DNA from: UBA4582 sp047629195
GTDB lineage: Bacteria; Pseudomonadota; Gammaproteobacteria; Pseudomonadales; Azotimanducaceae
Assembly: GCA_047629195.1 (NCBI GenBank)
Contig: JBLHWY010000011.1
Coordinates: 1 to 64,000 of the forward strand
DNA: 64,000 bases
Reading direction: 5' to 3'
In this document: one piece after another, positions 43,732 to 51,902 of the stretch
How the letters are laid out: the number at the start of each line of letters is the position of its first letter
Numbering within the stretch: position 1 is the stretch's first letter
Made by a program: the position numbers and the translations under genes
The notes under the pieces: generated by a model
Databases searched by the model: none
Told to the model about the DNA's origin: nothing
What the model saw: the letters and a program-made list of their open reading frames with translations, nothing else

Positions 43732-43916
43732 TCCAACAACCTGTAGCTTTACGTACTTGTAATTTTACGTATTACTAGTAGTCTTAAACAGTAATAACAG
43801 ACAGCAGATAATGTGACCGGAACGGCGAGTTCCAGAGGCAATCATTTCTAGTTTGTCGAAGAAATAATAATAAAAATACATTTGATGAATTTTAGAGACA
43901 AAAGGCCTAAGCATTT

Positions 43917-45200
43917 ATGATGGCAGCACTGTTGGACAATTTGTGGGTCGGTGGGGCTATTATAGTGATAGCCGTTACCGCATATGTACTTGTAGGCGTC
44001 ACTGGCGCGTTAGCGCGGTTGGCTAACGAGAGACGCGCCAGAGAACAACAGGCAGAACAGTTTGCTTTGCAGATCAGCGGGGCAAGAAAGCAACAGCAAA
44101 AAGAAACGGGTAAATCACTTTCCTGGACCGGTACCCGAAAGTTTACAGTCGCTACCAAACACGTTGAAAGCACTGATGGTCAAGTGTGTTCTTTCTACCT
44201 CAAGCCCCATGACGAGAAAGCAATCCCATCATTTGACCCCGGGCAGTTTTTAACTTTTGAACTAGACATTCCTGGAGATGAAAAAGACAGTAAGGTTAAA
44301 CGCTGTTACTCGTTATCTGATGCGCCAAAAGATGGCGTATATCGTGTTTCTATTAAGCGTGTTCCCGGTCCTCGAGATCAACCGGAAATTCCAGCCGGCC
44401 TATCATCTAATTTCTTTCATGACTCGGTCAGCGAAGGCGATATATTGGATGTTCGAGCACCGTCAGGAAAGTTCTTCCTGGATATGAACAGTGATCGTCC
44501 TATCGTCTTGATTGGCGGTGGAGTTGGACTCACCCCTGTGATGAGCATGCTCAATGCGGTGATAGCATCGGGTGGCGATAGGGAAGTTTGGTTTTTCTAC
44601 GGCGTGAGGAATAGTGCTGAACATGCCATGAAAGAGCACCTCGAGCAGGTGGCTGCAGAACATTCAAATGTCCGTATGAAAATTTGTTACAGCGCACCTT
44701 CTGACGATGATGTAATCGACGAAGACTACCATCATAAATCTCGTGTAGGTGTGCCGCTTTTTAAAGAGGTCTTACCTTCTAACAATTATCAATATTTAAT
44801 GTGCGGTCCACCACCAATGATGGAATCATTGGTTTCCGATCTAGAGGAATGGGGTGTACCTAAACCTGACATAATGAGAGAAAGCTTCGGTCCTGCGTCC
44901 GGTCGTAAAGCGCCCGCGATTAAAGCCAATCCAGAGGCGGACGGTCCTGCCGTTTCCTTCAAAAAGTCAGGAAAATCAGCCCCTTGGGATCCTGCTTTTG
45001 ATAGTCTCGTGAAATTTGCGGAAGCAAATGGTTGTGATATACCTTATGCCTGTTTGGCGGGCAATTGCGGTACTTGTGAAACGACCATAATTAGTGGTGA
45101 AGTCGACTATCAGGGCAACGACACTGATTTTGAACCAGAGAAAGGGACTTGCCTCGCTTGCTCCTGCGTTCCTAAGGGACCGATTGAGCTCGATGCATAA
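43917..45200 (+). CDS. Membrane-anchored FAD/2Fe-2S NAD(P)H reductase (NqrF-like modules)
   Basis: A 427-residue protein with one N-terminal membrane helix (about residues 10-34), an FAD/NAD reductase core and a C-terminal plant-type ferredoxin domain. RCYSLSDAP binds FAD, GGGVGLTPVMSML begins the nucleotide domain, and ACLAGNCGTC plus CLACSC supply the 2Fe-2S cysteines. NqrF has helix, ferredoxin, then FAD order; here the ferredoxin comes last, as in some phenol hydroxylase and xylene monooxygenase reductases, so this is not NqrF. It probably feeds NAD(P)H electrons into the neighbouring redox proteins, or takes electrons from them. Confidence 0.88.
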   Translation: MMAALLDNLWVGGAIIVIAVTAYVLVGVTGALARLANERRAREQQAEQFALQISGARKQQQKETGKSLSWTGTRKFTVATKHVESTDGQVCSFYLKPHDEKAIPSFDPGQFLTFELDIPGDEKDSKVKRCYSLSDAPKDGVYRVSIKRVPGPRDQPEIPAGLSSNFFHDSVSEGDILDVRAPSGKFFLDMNSDRPIVLIGGGVGLTPVMSMLNAVIASGGDREVWFFYGVRNSAEHAMKEHLEQVAAEHSNVRMKICYSAPSDDDVIDEDYHHKSRVGVPLFKEVLPSNNYQYLMCGPPPMMESLVSDLEEWGVPKPDIMRESFGPASGRKAPAIKANPEADGPAVSFKKSGKSAPWDPAFDSLVKFAEANGCDIPYACLAGNCGTCETTIISGEVDYQGNDTDFEPEKGTCLACSCVPKGPIELDA

Positions 45201-45242
45201 GTTCAAGTGATCTATTACCAAATGTAGTAATGAATAGATTGA

Positions 45243-45268
45243 ACCGATCGAATTAAACTGAGATCGGT
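45243..45268 (+). terminator. 7-bp stem-loop between the reductase and tetraheme genes
   Basis: ACCGATC (45243-45249) pairs with GATCGGT (45262-45268) with a 12-base loop. A second imperfect dyad lies just before it (ATCTATTAC ... GTAATgaATAGAT). Neither has a long U-run; a role in mRNA processing is as likely as termination. Confidence 0.4.
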
Positions 45269-45351
45269 AATATAATGAGATTTTTAAAACTAGGTCTGCA
45301 AATATAACCCTGCAGACAACGATTACGACAAACCCAGAGAGGTGTTTCACA

Positions 45352-46467
45352 ATGACAGCCACGTTACTTCCAAAAAATATTCCTGCAAATGGAATAGGAA
45401 AAGCATTCAAGGTGTTGATAGCATCCTGCGTACTTATGGCTTTTAGTGCGTCCGTTTTTTCAGCAACAGCCGGAACATGGTTGACTGAAGATGAAGAAAA
45501 AGCGATGGCCGCGAACATTGTTGGTCCTACCAAGAATGATGACAATTGTTCTTCGTGTCATGCTTTAGAAACTGAAGCCTGGGAAAACACGCGTCATTTC
45601 GCCACTTTTAAAGATCGTCATCGAACTGACCGAGCAAAAGAAATTCTTGAAAACATGGGCGAGAGGAGCATGAAACGTGCCGCAGATTGTCGCCAATGTC
45701 ACTATACTTCTGAATTGAAGAATGACAAATTACGAGCATCTTTTGGTGTGAGTTGTGAATCATGTCATGGTGCGGCAAAAGAATGGCTGCCAATCCACTC
45801 TAAAGGCGGCGGCGATCTTAGCGCCTCTGATCTTAAATGGGGTACAGGTAAATCTCAGGATCCAGCGAGCAGGTTGAAACGACTAGCGGCAGCTGAGGCC
45901 AAGGGCATGATCAATTCTGAAATGATTTATGATATCGCTAAAAACTGTTTTGGCTGTCATACCGTTCCGAATGAAAATATTGTCAATACGGGCGCTCACA
46001 AAGCCGGAAGCGATTTTGATCTTGTTGCTTGGTCTCAGGGCGAGATTCTCCACAACTTCTCCAGTTCCGCCGGTGCACCAGATACCCCCAACAACAGACC
46101 TTCGACTGCAGAGCAAAAACGACGCCTCTATGTCACAGGCTTAATGGTTGACCTTGAAACTTCTCTAGCCAATATCGGTAATGTTAAAGAGAAGGGTGGC
46201 AATTTCCACGTGGCAATGGTTGAGAGAGCTAATAAGGTTCGAGGCCAATTAGATGCTGTGTTAGGTGCTGTTGCGATAAGCGAAATCGCTGCTAGTCTTG
46301 GCGCAGTACCTTCACCGATTCAGGAATCTACGATGGTTGGCGCAGACCTCCCGATGAACTTGGGCATGGCGGCTAAGGCTTTTCTTAATTCACATGACGG
46401 GACAGCGCTATCTGCTCTTGATGGCCTGATGCCTACTGAGTATAAAGGTTCACCACACAAACAGTAA
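45352..46467 (+). CDS. Tetraheme cytochrome c, c554-like
   Basis: A 371-residue exported protein with a signal peptide near residues 18-40 (VLIASCVLMAFSASVFSATA). Four heme motifs are at C66 (CSSCH), C113 (CRQCH), C135 (CESCH) and C199 (CFGCH). The opening AALETEAW-like stretch after the first heme and the heme order fit the cytochrome c554 fold, known as the electron carrier of hydroxylamine oxidoreductase in nitrifiers. No hydroxylamine oxidoreductase gene is present. The C-terminal 165 residues (from NIGNVKEKGG) are helical and heme-free. It lies within the redox cluster, so it probably passes electrons between periplasmic partners. Confidence 0.93.
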   Translation: MTATLLPKNIPANGIGKAFKVLIASCVLMAFSASVFSATAGTWLTEDEEKAMAANIVGPTKNDDNCSSCHALETEAWENTRHFATFKDRHRTDRAKEILENMGERSMKRAADCRQCHYTSELKNDKLRASFGVSCESCHGAAKEWLPIHSKGGGDLSASDLKWGTGKSQDPASRLKRLAAAEAKGMINSEMIYDIAKNCFGCHTVPNENIVNTGAHKAGSDFDLVAWSQGEILHNFSSSAGAPDTPNNRPSTAEQKRRLYVTGLMVDLETSLANIGNVKEKGGNFHVAMVERANKVRGQLDAVLGAVAISEIAASLGAVPSPIQESTMVGADLPMNLGMAAKAFLNSHDGTALSALDGLMPTEYKGSPHKQ

Positions 46468-46543
46468 TATGAGCTGAGCGTGTTGTGTTACACAAGAATA
46501 TAAGCAGCATTATTAATAGCTGTAATTAAAAAGGTTGGACGCA

Positions 46544-48412
46544 TTGGCAGAAGTGCAGGCTCAGTTACAGACTCAAATGAGAGACAAGCCCAAGCGTTGG
46601 GATTTGCCATTCAGTAGAGATTTACCGAATGAGATCGAGTGCAGGGATCTAACGGAAAAAGAGCTTGATGATCTACTTGAAATCGAGCCGTTTTCTAAAA
46701 TGGATGCCTCCAAATTTCCGAAGTCTTTACCGCTTCGAGAAATTCTACGCAACGATACACGGACACGGGTCTATCACAACGGTGATGCTGTTGTTCGTGT
46801 AGGTGATTACGGCAATTCTGCTTTCATGATTCTAGAAGGTGATTGCAGAGCCGTTATTGAAGGTCTTGATCCAAGTGCTTTGGGTCGTGGTAAAAAACAA
46901 CAACGAAGCGCACTCGACTCTTTAATGAGTCTTTTCTCCAATCCAAAATCTCCCGAAGTCAGGGATCCGAGCTTGTATCCGCAGTTTGCCGAAGCGCAAA
47001 CTGCTAAACCTTCTTCAAGTTCAGGTAGAGTTTTTGCACAGGATGTGCCCAACGTACTTGAGCTTTTCCCTGACACCTATGAAAAAACCCAAAACAATGT
47101 CATGCCTCAAGGTAGCCTGTTTGGCGAACTAGGAGCACTTGGCCGGGTTCAGCGAGCAGTCACTGTGCTTGCTTCCGATCCGACCCGTACGAAACTGTTA
47201 GAGATTCGTTGGCAGGGACTAAGAGACTTAATGAAGTTTGATGGCGCGCTAAGAGCGCACGTCAACCAATTGTTTCGTTCAAGAGGATTGTTAGGTGCAC
47301 TTCAAAGCTCACCTTTACTGCAATCTGCGAATCTCACGGCAGAACAGTGGGAACAAGTTGTTGCGGAGGCTGAGTTCGAGACCTTCGGTTCCTATGACTG
47401 GTATGGTAGTTATCAACAGCTACGTCAAAAAGACGTAGATCCTTTGTCTCAAGAACCCATTGTTTCGGAAAAAGGCCAGTATCCTAACGGTCTTGTACTC
47501 GTCCGCGCAGGCTTTGGTCGACTGAGCCGACAGCACGGTTATGGTGAACATACATTTGGGTACTTGGGTAAGGGCGATGTCTATGGTCTGTCTGAGCTCA
47601 TGCACAATGCTGAGTCAGACACTCAGATGGAGCTACAAGCGACCTTGAGGGCTGCTGGTTACATGGACGTTGTTCGAATACCGACTCGAACATTTGAGAA
47701 GTTGATTTACCCATCGCTTAAGAATGCCCAGTCGCGAGGCGATCTTCCAAACTCAGTTGGGGGAGAAACCCTAGATAATCGAAGGGATGAGACGATATCT
47801 TTACTCGATGTAGATACGAGCAAAGCTGATGTAAAAAAGGCCGAGGCGAAAAAGGCCGACGCTGAAAAGAATAATCTCGATCCATCCATGATGGAGTTTT
47901 TAGTAGAAAACCGAGTGATCAACGGCACCCAGACGATGCTCATTGATCTGGATCGATGTACACGTTGCGATGAGTGTGTCAAAGCATGCGCCAGTGGTCA
48001 CAGTAACAATCCACGTTTTGTACGCCATGGACGAATTCATAGCCATTATATGGTTGCCAACGCCTGCATGCATTGTGAAGATCCTGTTTGCATGATTGGT
48101 TGCCCTACCGGCGCTATTCACCGAACAGAAGGTGGTGGTGAAGTTGTAATAAACGATCTGACTTGTATTGGCTGCAGCACGTGTGCCAATAGTTGTCCCT
48201 ACGAAAATATTAGAATGGTCAATGTTAGAGATCAGTCGAATGAGGTCATGCTAGATCCGCAAAAAGGTCGACCCATTGTAAAGGCTACGAAATGTGATTT
48301 ATGCGTTAGTCACCATGGTGGTCCGGCGTGTGAGCGAGCATGCCCGCACGATGCCCTAAAGCGAGTGGACATGAATGATTTGGACTTGCTGTCAGATTGG
48401 TTTAATCGATGA
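46544..48412 (+). CDS. Cyclic-nucleotide-binding-like / four-cluster 4Fe-4S ferredoxin fusion
   Basis: A cytoplasmic protein of about 622 residues; TTG 46544 has AAGG 9 bases upstream, while a TTG at 46535 has no spacing. The first ~390 residues hold two cyclic-nucleotide-binding-like folds (VYHNGDAVVRVGDYGNSAF and QGSLFGELGALGRVQRAV; then GLVLVRAGFGRLSRQ and GYLGKGDVYGLSEL), the first broken by a ~70-residue polar insertion. After an acidic-basic linker (KADVKKAEAKKADAEK) the C-terminal ~160 residues carry four Cys sets (CTRCDECVKAC, CMHCEDPVCMIGC, CIGCSTCANSC, CDLCVSHHGGPACERAC), the four-cluster layout of DmsB/NrfC-type subunits. It overlaps the membrane protein gene by four bases. Confidence 0.9.
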   Translation: MAEVQAQLQTQMRDKPKRWDLPFSRDLPNEIECRDLTEKELDDLLEIEPFSKMDASKFPKSLPLREILRNDTRTRVYHNGDAVVRVGDYGNSAFMILEGDCRAVIEGLDPSALGRGKKQQRSALDSLMSLFSNPKSPEVRDPSLYPQFAEAQTAKPSSSSGRVFAQDVPNVLELFPDTYEKTQNNVMPQGSLFGELGALGRVQRAVTVLASDPTRTKLLEIRWQGLRDLMKFDGALRAHVNQLFRSRGLLGALQSSPLLQSANLTAEQWEQVVAEAEFETFGSYDWYGSYQQLRQKDVDPLSQEPIVSEKGQYPNGLVLVRAGFGRLSRQHGYGEHTFGYLGKGDVYGLSELMHNAESDTQMELQATLRAAGYMDVVRIPTRTFEKLIYPSLKNAQSRGDLPNSVGGETLDNRRDETISLLDVDTSKADVKKAEAKKADAEKNNLDPSMMEFLVENRVINGTQTMLIDLDRCTRCDECVKACASGHSNNPRFVRHGRIHSHYMVANACMHCEDPVCMIGCPTGAIHRTEGGGEVVINDLTCIGCSTCANSCPYENIRMVNVRDQSNEVMLDPQKGRPIVKATKCDLCVSHHGGPACERACPHDALKRVDMNDLDLLSDWFNR

Positions 48413-49233
48413 TTACGTTTAAGAAGAGACGAACGTGGGGTCTAACGATATCAGTCATTCTAGGCTCACTGTTTGCCATCGTGATGCTTGCCTATTCGGT
48501 GATGCTAAATAACACAGCCTTTTTCTCTGGGTGGGTTTTATTCACCTTGATGATTTTCCTAACACTTTACAATGCCCGAAAAAAACTGACTTACCCGCCT
48601 TTATTTAAATCTGCTAGCTGGATGCAATTTCACATATACGCAGGACTTTTGTCTTTTCTAGTATTCTTTTTTCATACGGGATGGCGATTGCCTACCGGGA
48701 TGTTTGAGTCGACCTTGTACTTGATGTTTATTGTCTTAGCGGGTTCCGGATTTATAGGTTTGTATCTCACTAGAACCGTGCCTAAAAGCCTGGCGCACAG
48801 AGGCAACGAGGTTATCTATGAAAGAATCCCTCGTTTCGTAAAAGAATTGAGAGAGCAGGCCGAGGCATTAGTGATTGAGTCAGTTGGTTTTAACGATTCA
48901 ACAATCTTATCTGACTACTACAGTGAAAATTTAGCAGAATATATGTCGCGCCCGAGAAGATTTGGGTTGCACGTTTTTATGGTAGATAGAATGCGTAATG
49001 AGTTCCAACGCGAGTTAGGTGCGCTACACCGCTACATGAACGAAGAAGAACGACGGGTCGCAACACAACTTTCAGACGTACTTGTGCTCAAAGACGATTT
49101 GGATTTTCATTACAGCCGACAAGGTATGTTGAAAGGCTGGTTGTTTCTTCATGTACCACTAACCTACGGCCTACTAATCTTTGCTGCTGCCCACATGGTG
49201 CTTGTGCACGCGTTTTATGGGGGATTGTCGTGA
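48409..49233 (+). CDS. Membrane protein predicted to bind two b-type hemes
   Basis: A 274-residue integral membrane protein with about five hydrophobic segments and a charged cytoplasmic or periplasmic middle part (~residues 125-235). Two helices each contain an H-x13-H pair: H75/H89 and H248/H262. Two such pairs on neighbouring helices are how ferric reductases, NADPH oxidases and cytochrome b subunits hold two stacked hemes across a membrane. There is no flavin domain of its own. Start and stop overlap both neighbours by four bases (ATGA, GTGA), so it is co-translated with the Fe-S protein and the decaheme cytochrome. It probably carries electrons across the inner membrane. Confidence 0.78.
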   Translation: MITFKKRRTWGLTISVILGSLFAIVMLAYSVMLNNTAFFSGWVLFTLMIFLTLYNARKKLTYPPLFKSASWMQFHIYAGLLSFLVFFFHTGWRLPTGMFESTLYLMFIVLAGSGFIGLYLTRTVPKSLAHRGNEVIYERIPRFVKELREQAEALVIESVGFNDSTILSDYYSENLAEYMSRPRRFGLHVFMVDRMRNEFQRELGALHRYMNEEERRVATQLSDVLVLKDDLDFHYSRQGMLKGWLFLHVPLTYGLLIFAAAHMVLVHAFYGGLS

Positions 49234-51320
49234 GAATCCCATTACAGGAAATTGGTTTCAGAGATAGTGTTTATGAACGACCCAATCAGGATTGGGTTTG
49301 TGGTTGGTCTGCTGATGGTAATCCGTGTTTGCACGGTCCCGACGGAGATGGGCTTTGCTCTACCCAAGCTCAAGCTAACTGTAGTCCTGTAAAGGAAGCA
49401 GACAGGTGGGTTTGTACCCGAGCTGAAGCTTTTGGCGGTCCTTGTACCGACGGTCCGCAACCGGATGGCAGTTGTGCCTGTCCCACCCCCGAACACCTCG
49501 TATGTCAACCGCAGAGAAATATCCGAGCAAAGCGTGGTCTACTCACGAAACTTGTGACGATACTGTCATTAGGATTCTTAGTCCTGATGTTCAGCGGCTC
49601 ATGGAGCCAAAGTTTTGTCTCCCCGGGTACACTCAGCCCATCGCATTTGGCGATTGAGGGAGTTGATGGAGGTGACAATTGTTCGTCGTGCCATCAGGCT
49701 GGCAATACCAATTGGAGCACATGGCTGAGCCTCGCGCTAAAAAGCTCTGATGCCGAAAATATGCATGATACTAGCGCAACGTTGTGTCTAGATTGCCACT
49801 TTAAAGATGATGAAGAGGGGCTTGCTCAGTCTCATTTTGTACACGGTGTGGCACCTTCACTGCTTGAAAAAATCACGCTTGAGAAGACGTTAGTAGATTC
49901 TGATGGTGCTGCCAGTAGTGCCACTGAAGGTCGACTCATGGTTGCTAAGCTAGTGCATGGACCTAAGGAAAATTCGACCGGTGAAATTGCCTGTGCAACC
50001 TGTCACCAAGAGCATCGTGGGTTGGAACATGATCTCCGTCAAATGGGTGATTCTCAATGCCAGTCTTGCCACAAGTCTTCTTTTAACAGCTTCAACGACG
50101 GCCACCCTCAGTTTACGCCCGTCGAGCGGTTAAATTCTGGTATCTCGTTTGACCACTCAAAGCACCAAGAGCGATTTGATGGTGGCGAGCTTGTCTGCGG
50201 AAATTGTCACGAGGCAGATTCATTAGGCAGGACCATGAATGTTAAAGCCTTTGAAAGCACCTGTGAGGGCTGTCATGAGCAAGGTTCTGATGATCATCAC
50301 GGTGATGCGCTTAAAAAGAATCCATTGTTATTACTGCAACTACCAGAAGTTGAATTTGAAGGTGATGTTTATTGGCCCAGTGAAAATGCTTTCGGCGAAG
50401 CACTAACGCCAATGATGGCAATGCTCTTAGCTGGAGACGATGAAGCGCTGCCAATAATCGAATCTATCTATGACGAAGACGGGGCCGCTGGCGATTTATA
50501 TGAGTGGTTGATAGAAACTGACGACAATGATGAACCGGAACTGAGAGAAGAGTTTGCCGGTGCGCTGAAGCGATTGGTCGCAGATCTTGCTGATTATACT
50601 GATGACGGAGATAAGGCCCGAGTTACGCGGCTAGCTAAAGCGTTAGGTGCAATCGAAAGCGATCCAAATGTTAGAAGCATGGCTGATGAGCTCGCATCCG
50701 CAAATTTTGTGATGCAAAGCTTCAAGCAGCGATATCTTCCGCAATTATCAGAGGATCTTGCCGGTGAAGAGGTTTCTGCAGATGATGACGAGCAACCTGA
50801 AACACAATGGATGACCTCGTCAACGATGAGTGGTTGGCGCGTAGATTCTGATGAAGGCACCATTAGCTACCGTCCGGTTTCTCATGCCGATAGCCTGATG
50901 AAAAATTGGATTGATGCACTAAAGGTTCATAGTACTAAAACAGTGCCGGAAGGAACTGATGATGCGACTTTAGCGAGAGCTAACTTGAGGCAGACGCTCT
51001 ATAGCGAGCTAAAAAACGACTTCAATGCATGTACCAAGTGCCATACTGAGCAGGATAACGCGATAAATTGGAAAGCAGCAGGTAGAGCGACGGGCTGGTC
51101 TGGTTTTGCTAAATTTGATCACAGTCCTCATATTGCTATGCTGCCTGGTCAGGAAAGCTGTACAACCTGCCACATGCTTAATACAGAAAGTGGTCAAGAA
51201 GAGAGTTTGCCCAGGGGCTTTATGCCGCATGAAAATGAACGTTGTGAGTCTTGTCATGCACCTGGACGCGCGAATAATACGTGCCTAAACTGTCACCAGT
51301 ATCACGAGCATCGGCCTTAA
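49230..51320 (+). CDS. Membrane-anchored decaheme cytochrome c with an N-terminal Cys-rich domain
   Basis: A 696-residue protein starting with GTG 49230, overlapping the upstream stop. Residues 20-92 hold two similar Cys repeats (C24-C33-C43-C51 and C62-C72-C82-C92, each with G-x-P/P-C and GPxxxGxC). A membrane helix follows at about 104-122, then ten CXXCH sites: CSSCH, CLDCH, CATCH, CQSCH, CGNCH, CEGCH near residues 150-350 and CTKCH, CTTCH, CESCH, CLNCH near 600-695. The acidic middle part (about 355-590) has no hemes. Topology suggests the Cys domain is cytoplasmic and the hemes periplasmic. It ends the cluster. Confidence 0.9.
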   Translation: MRIPLQEIGFRDSVYERPNQDWVCGWSADGNPCLHGPDGDGLCSTQAQANCSPVKEADRWVCTRAEAFGGPCTDGPQPDGSCACPTPEHLVCQPQRNIRAKRGLLTKLVTILSLGFLVLMFSGSWSQSFVSPGTLSPSHLAIEGVDGGDNCSSCHQAGNTNWSTWLSLALKSSDAENMHDTSATLCLDCHFKDDEEGLAQSHFVHGVAPSLLEKITLEKTLVDSDGAASSATEGRLMVAKLVHGPKENSTGEIACATCHQEHRGLEHDLRQMGDSQCQSCHKSSFNSFNDGHPQFTPVERLNSGISFDHSKHQERFDGGELVCGNCHEADSLGRTMNVKAFESTCEGCHEQGSDDHHGDALKKNPLLLLQLPEVEFEGDVYWPSENAFGEALTPMMAMLLAGDDEALPIIESIYDEDGAAGDLYEWLIETDDNDEPELREEFAGALKRLVADLADYTDDGDKARVTRLAKALGAIESDPNVRSMADELASANFVMQSFKQRYLPQLSEDLAGEEVSADDDEQPETQWMTSSTMSGWRVDSDEGTISYRPVSHADSLMKNWIDALKVHSTKTVPEGTDDATLARANLRQTLYSELKNDFNACTKCHTEQDNAINWKAAGRATGWSGFAKFDHSPHIAMLPGQESCTTCHMLNTESGQEESLPRGFMPHENERCESCHAPGRANNTCLNCHQYHEHRP

Positions 51321-51332
51321 AGGCAGCTGAGA

Positions 51333-51380
51333 GCGCCTCTGCTGGCGCAATTCGGCATTGAAACTCGCGCGTGCGCGAGT
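51333..51380. terminator. Two GC-rich hairpins between convergent genes
   Basis: GCGCC/GGCGC (51333-51348) and ACTCGCGC/GCGCGAGT with a 2-base loop (51363-51380) lie between the ends of the decaheme cytochrome and yaiI. They are suited to halt transcription from both sides, though U-runs are lacking. Confidence 0.5.
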
Positions 51381-51399
51381 CCGATCGATGTAAAGCGGC

Positions 51400-51849
51400 C
51401 TAGTTGGAGATGAGCTTGTCCAATTGATTGGCAAATGCTTGTCTATCTGACTGCGACAAGGCTGGTGGTCCACCGGTATTTATACCACTCCCTCTTAATG
51501 TATCCATAAAATCACGCATGTTGAGCCTCTGCTTGATATTTTCTTTGCTGTACAACTCGCCTCTAGGATTTAGCGCGACGCATCCCAAGGTCAGTATTTC
51601 GTCGGCTAACGGAATATCAGCAGTGATAACCAACTCGCCGGTGCCTGCGTGCGCAACAATATAGTTGTCCGCGACATCGAACCCAGAGGGCACTTGAACA
51701 GCCCTAATAAATGGGGACTTAGGAATTGGAATTAATTGATTTGCGACTAAAATAGTGTGGATTTCTTTTCGGTTAGCCGCTCGAAACAGTATTTCCTTAA
51801 CTACTTTTGGGCATGCGTCTGCATCTACCCAGATTCGTTTAATTGCCAT
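51400..51849 (-). CDS. yaiI: YaiI/YqxD family protein (UPF0178)
   Basis: A 149-residue protein with the PIN-like start IWVDADACPKVVKEIL and the conserved segments VPSGFDVADNYIVAHA, LVITADIPLADE, NPRGELYSKENIKQRLNMRD and LRGSGINTGGPP. Length and motifs match YaiI/YqxD closely. The fold and its Asp cluster suggest a nuclease, but the substrate is not established. It lies 53 bp after the dehydrogenase gene on the same strand. Confidence 0.93.
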   Translation of the reverse strand: MAIKRIWVDADACPKVVKEILFRAANRKEIHTILVANQLIPIPKSPFIRAVQVPSGFDVADNYIVAHAGTGELVITADIPLADEILTLGCVALNPRGELYSKENIKQRLNMRDFMDTLRGSGINTGGPPALSQSDRQAFANQLDKLISN

Positions 51850-51902
51850 GTTTCCTGCTGACTCCGAAGATCATTCGATACTGATTCTGATGAGCCCGAC
51901 AT

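Noticed and set aside
43917..45200. Assignment as NqrF of the Na+-translocating NADH dehydrogenase
   Set aside because: Domain order is reversed (ferredoxin at the C terminus), and no other nqr genes are present.
44976..45545. 189-codon minus-strand frame across the end of the reductase and start of the tetraheme gene
   Set aside because: It overlaps two strongly supported coding regions and their gap, and has no homology.
40161..46467. Hydroxylamine-oxidation module, because of the c554-like cytochromes
   Set aside because: No hydroxylamine oxidoreductase (octaheme with its Tyr cross-link region) or cM552-type gene is found in the cluster.
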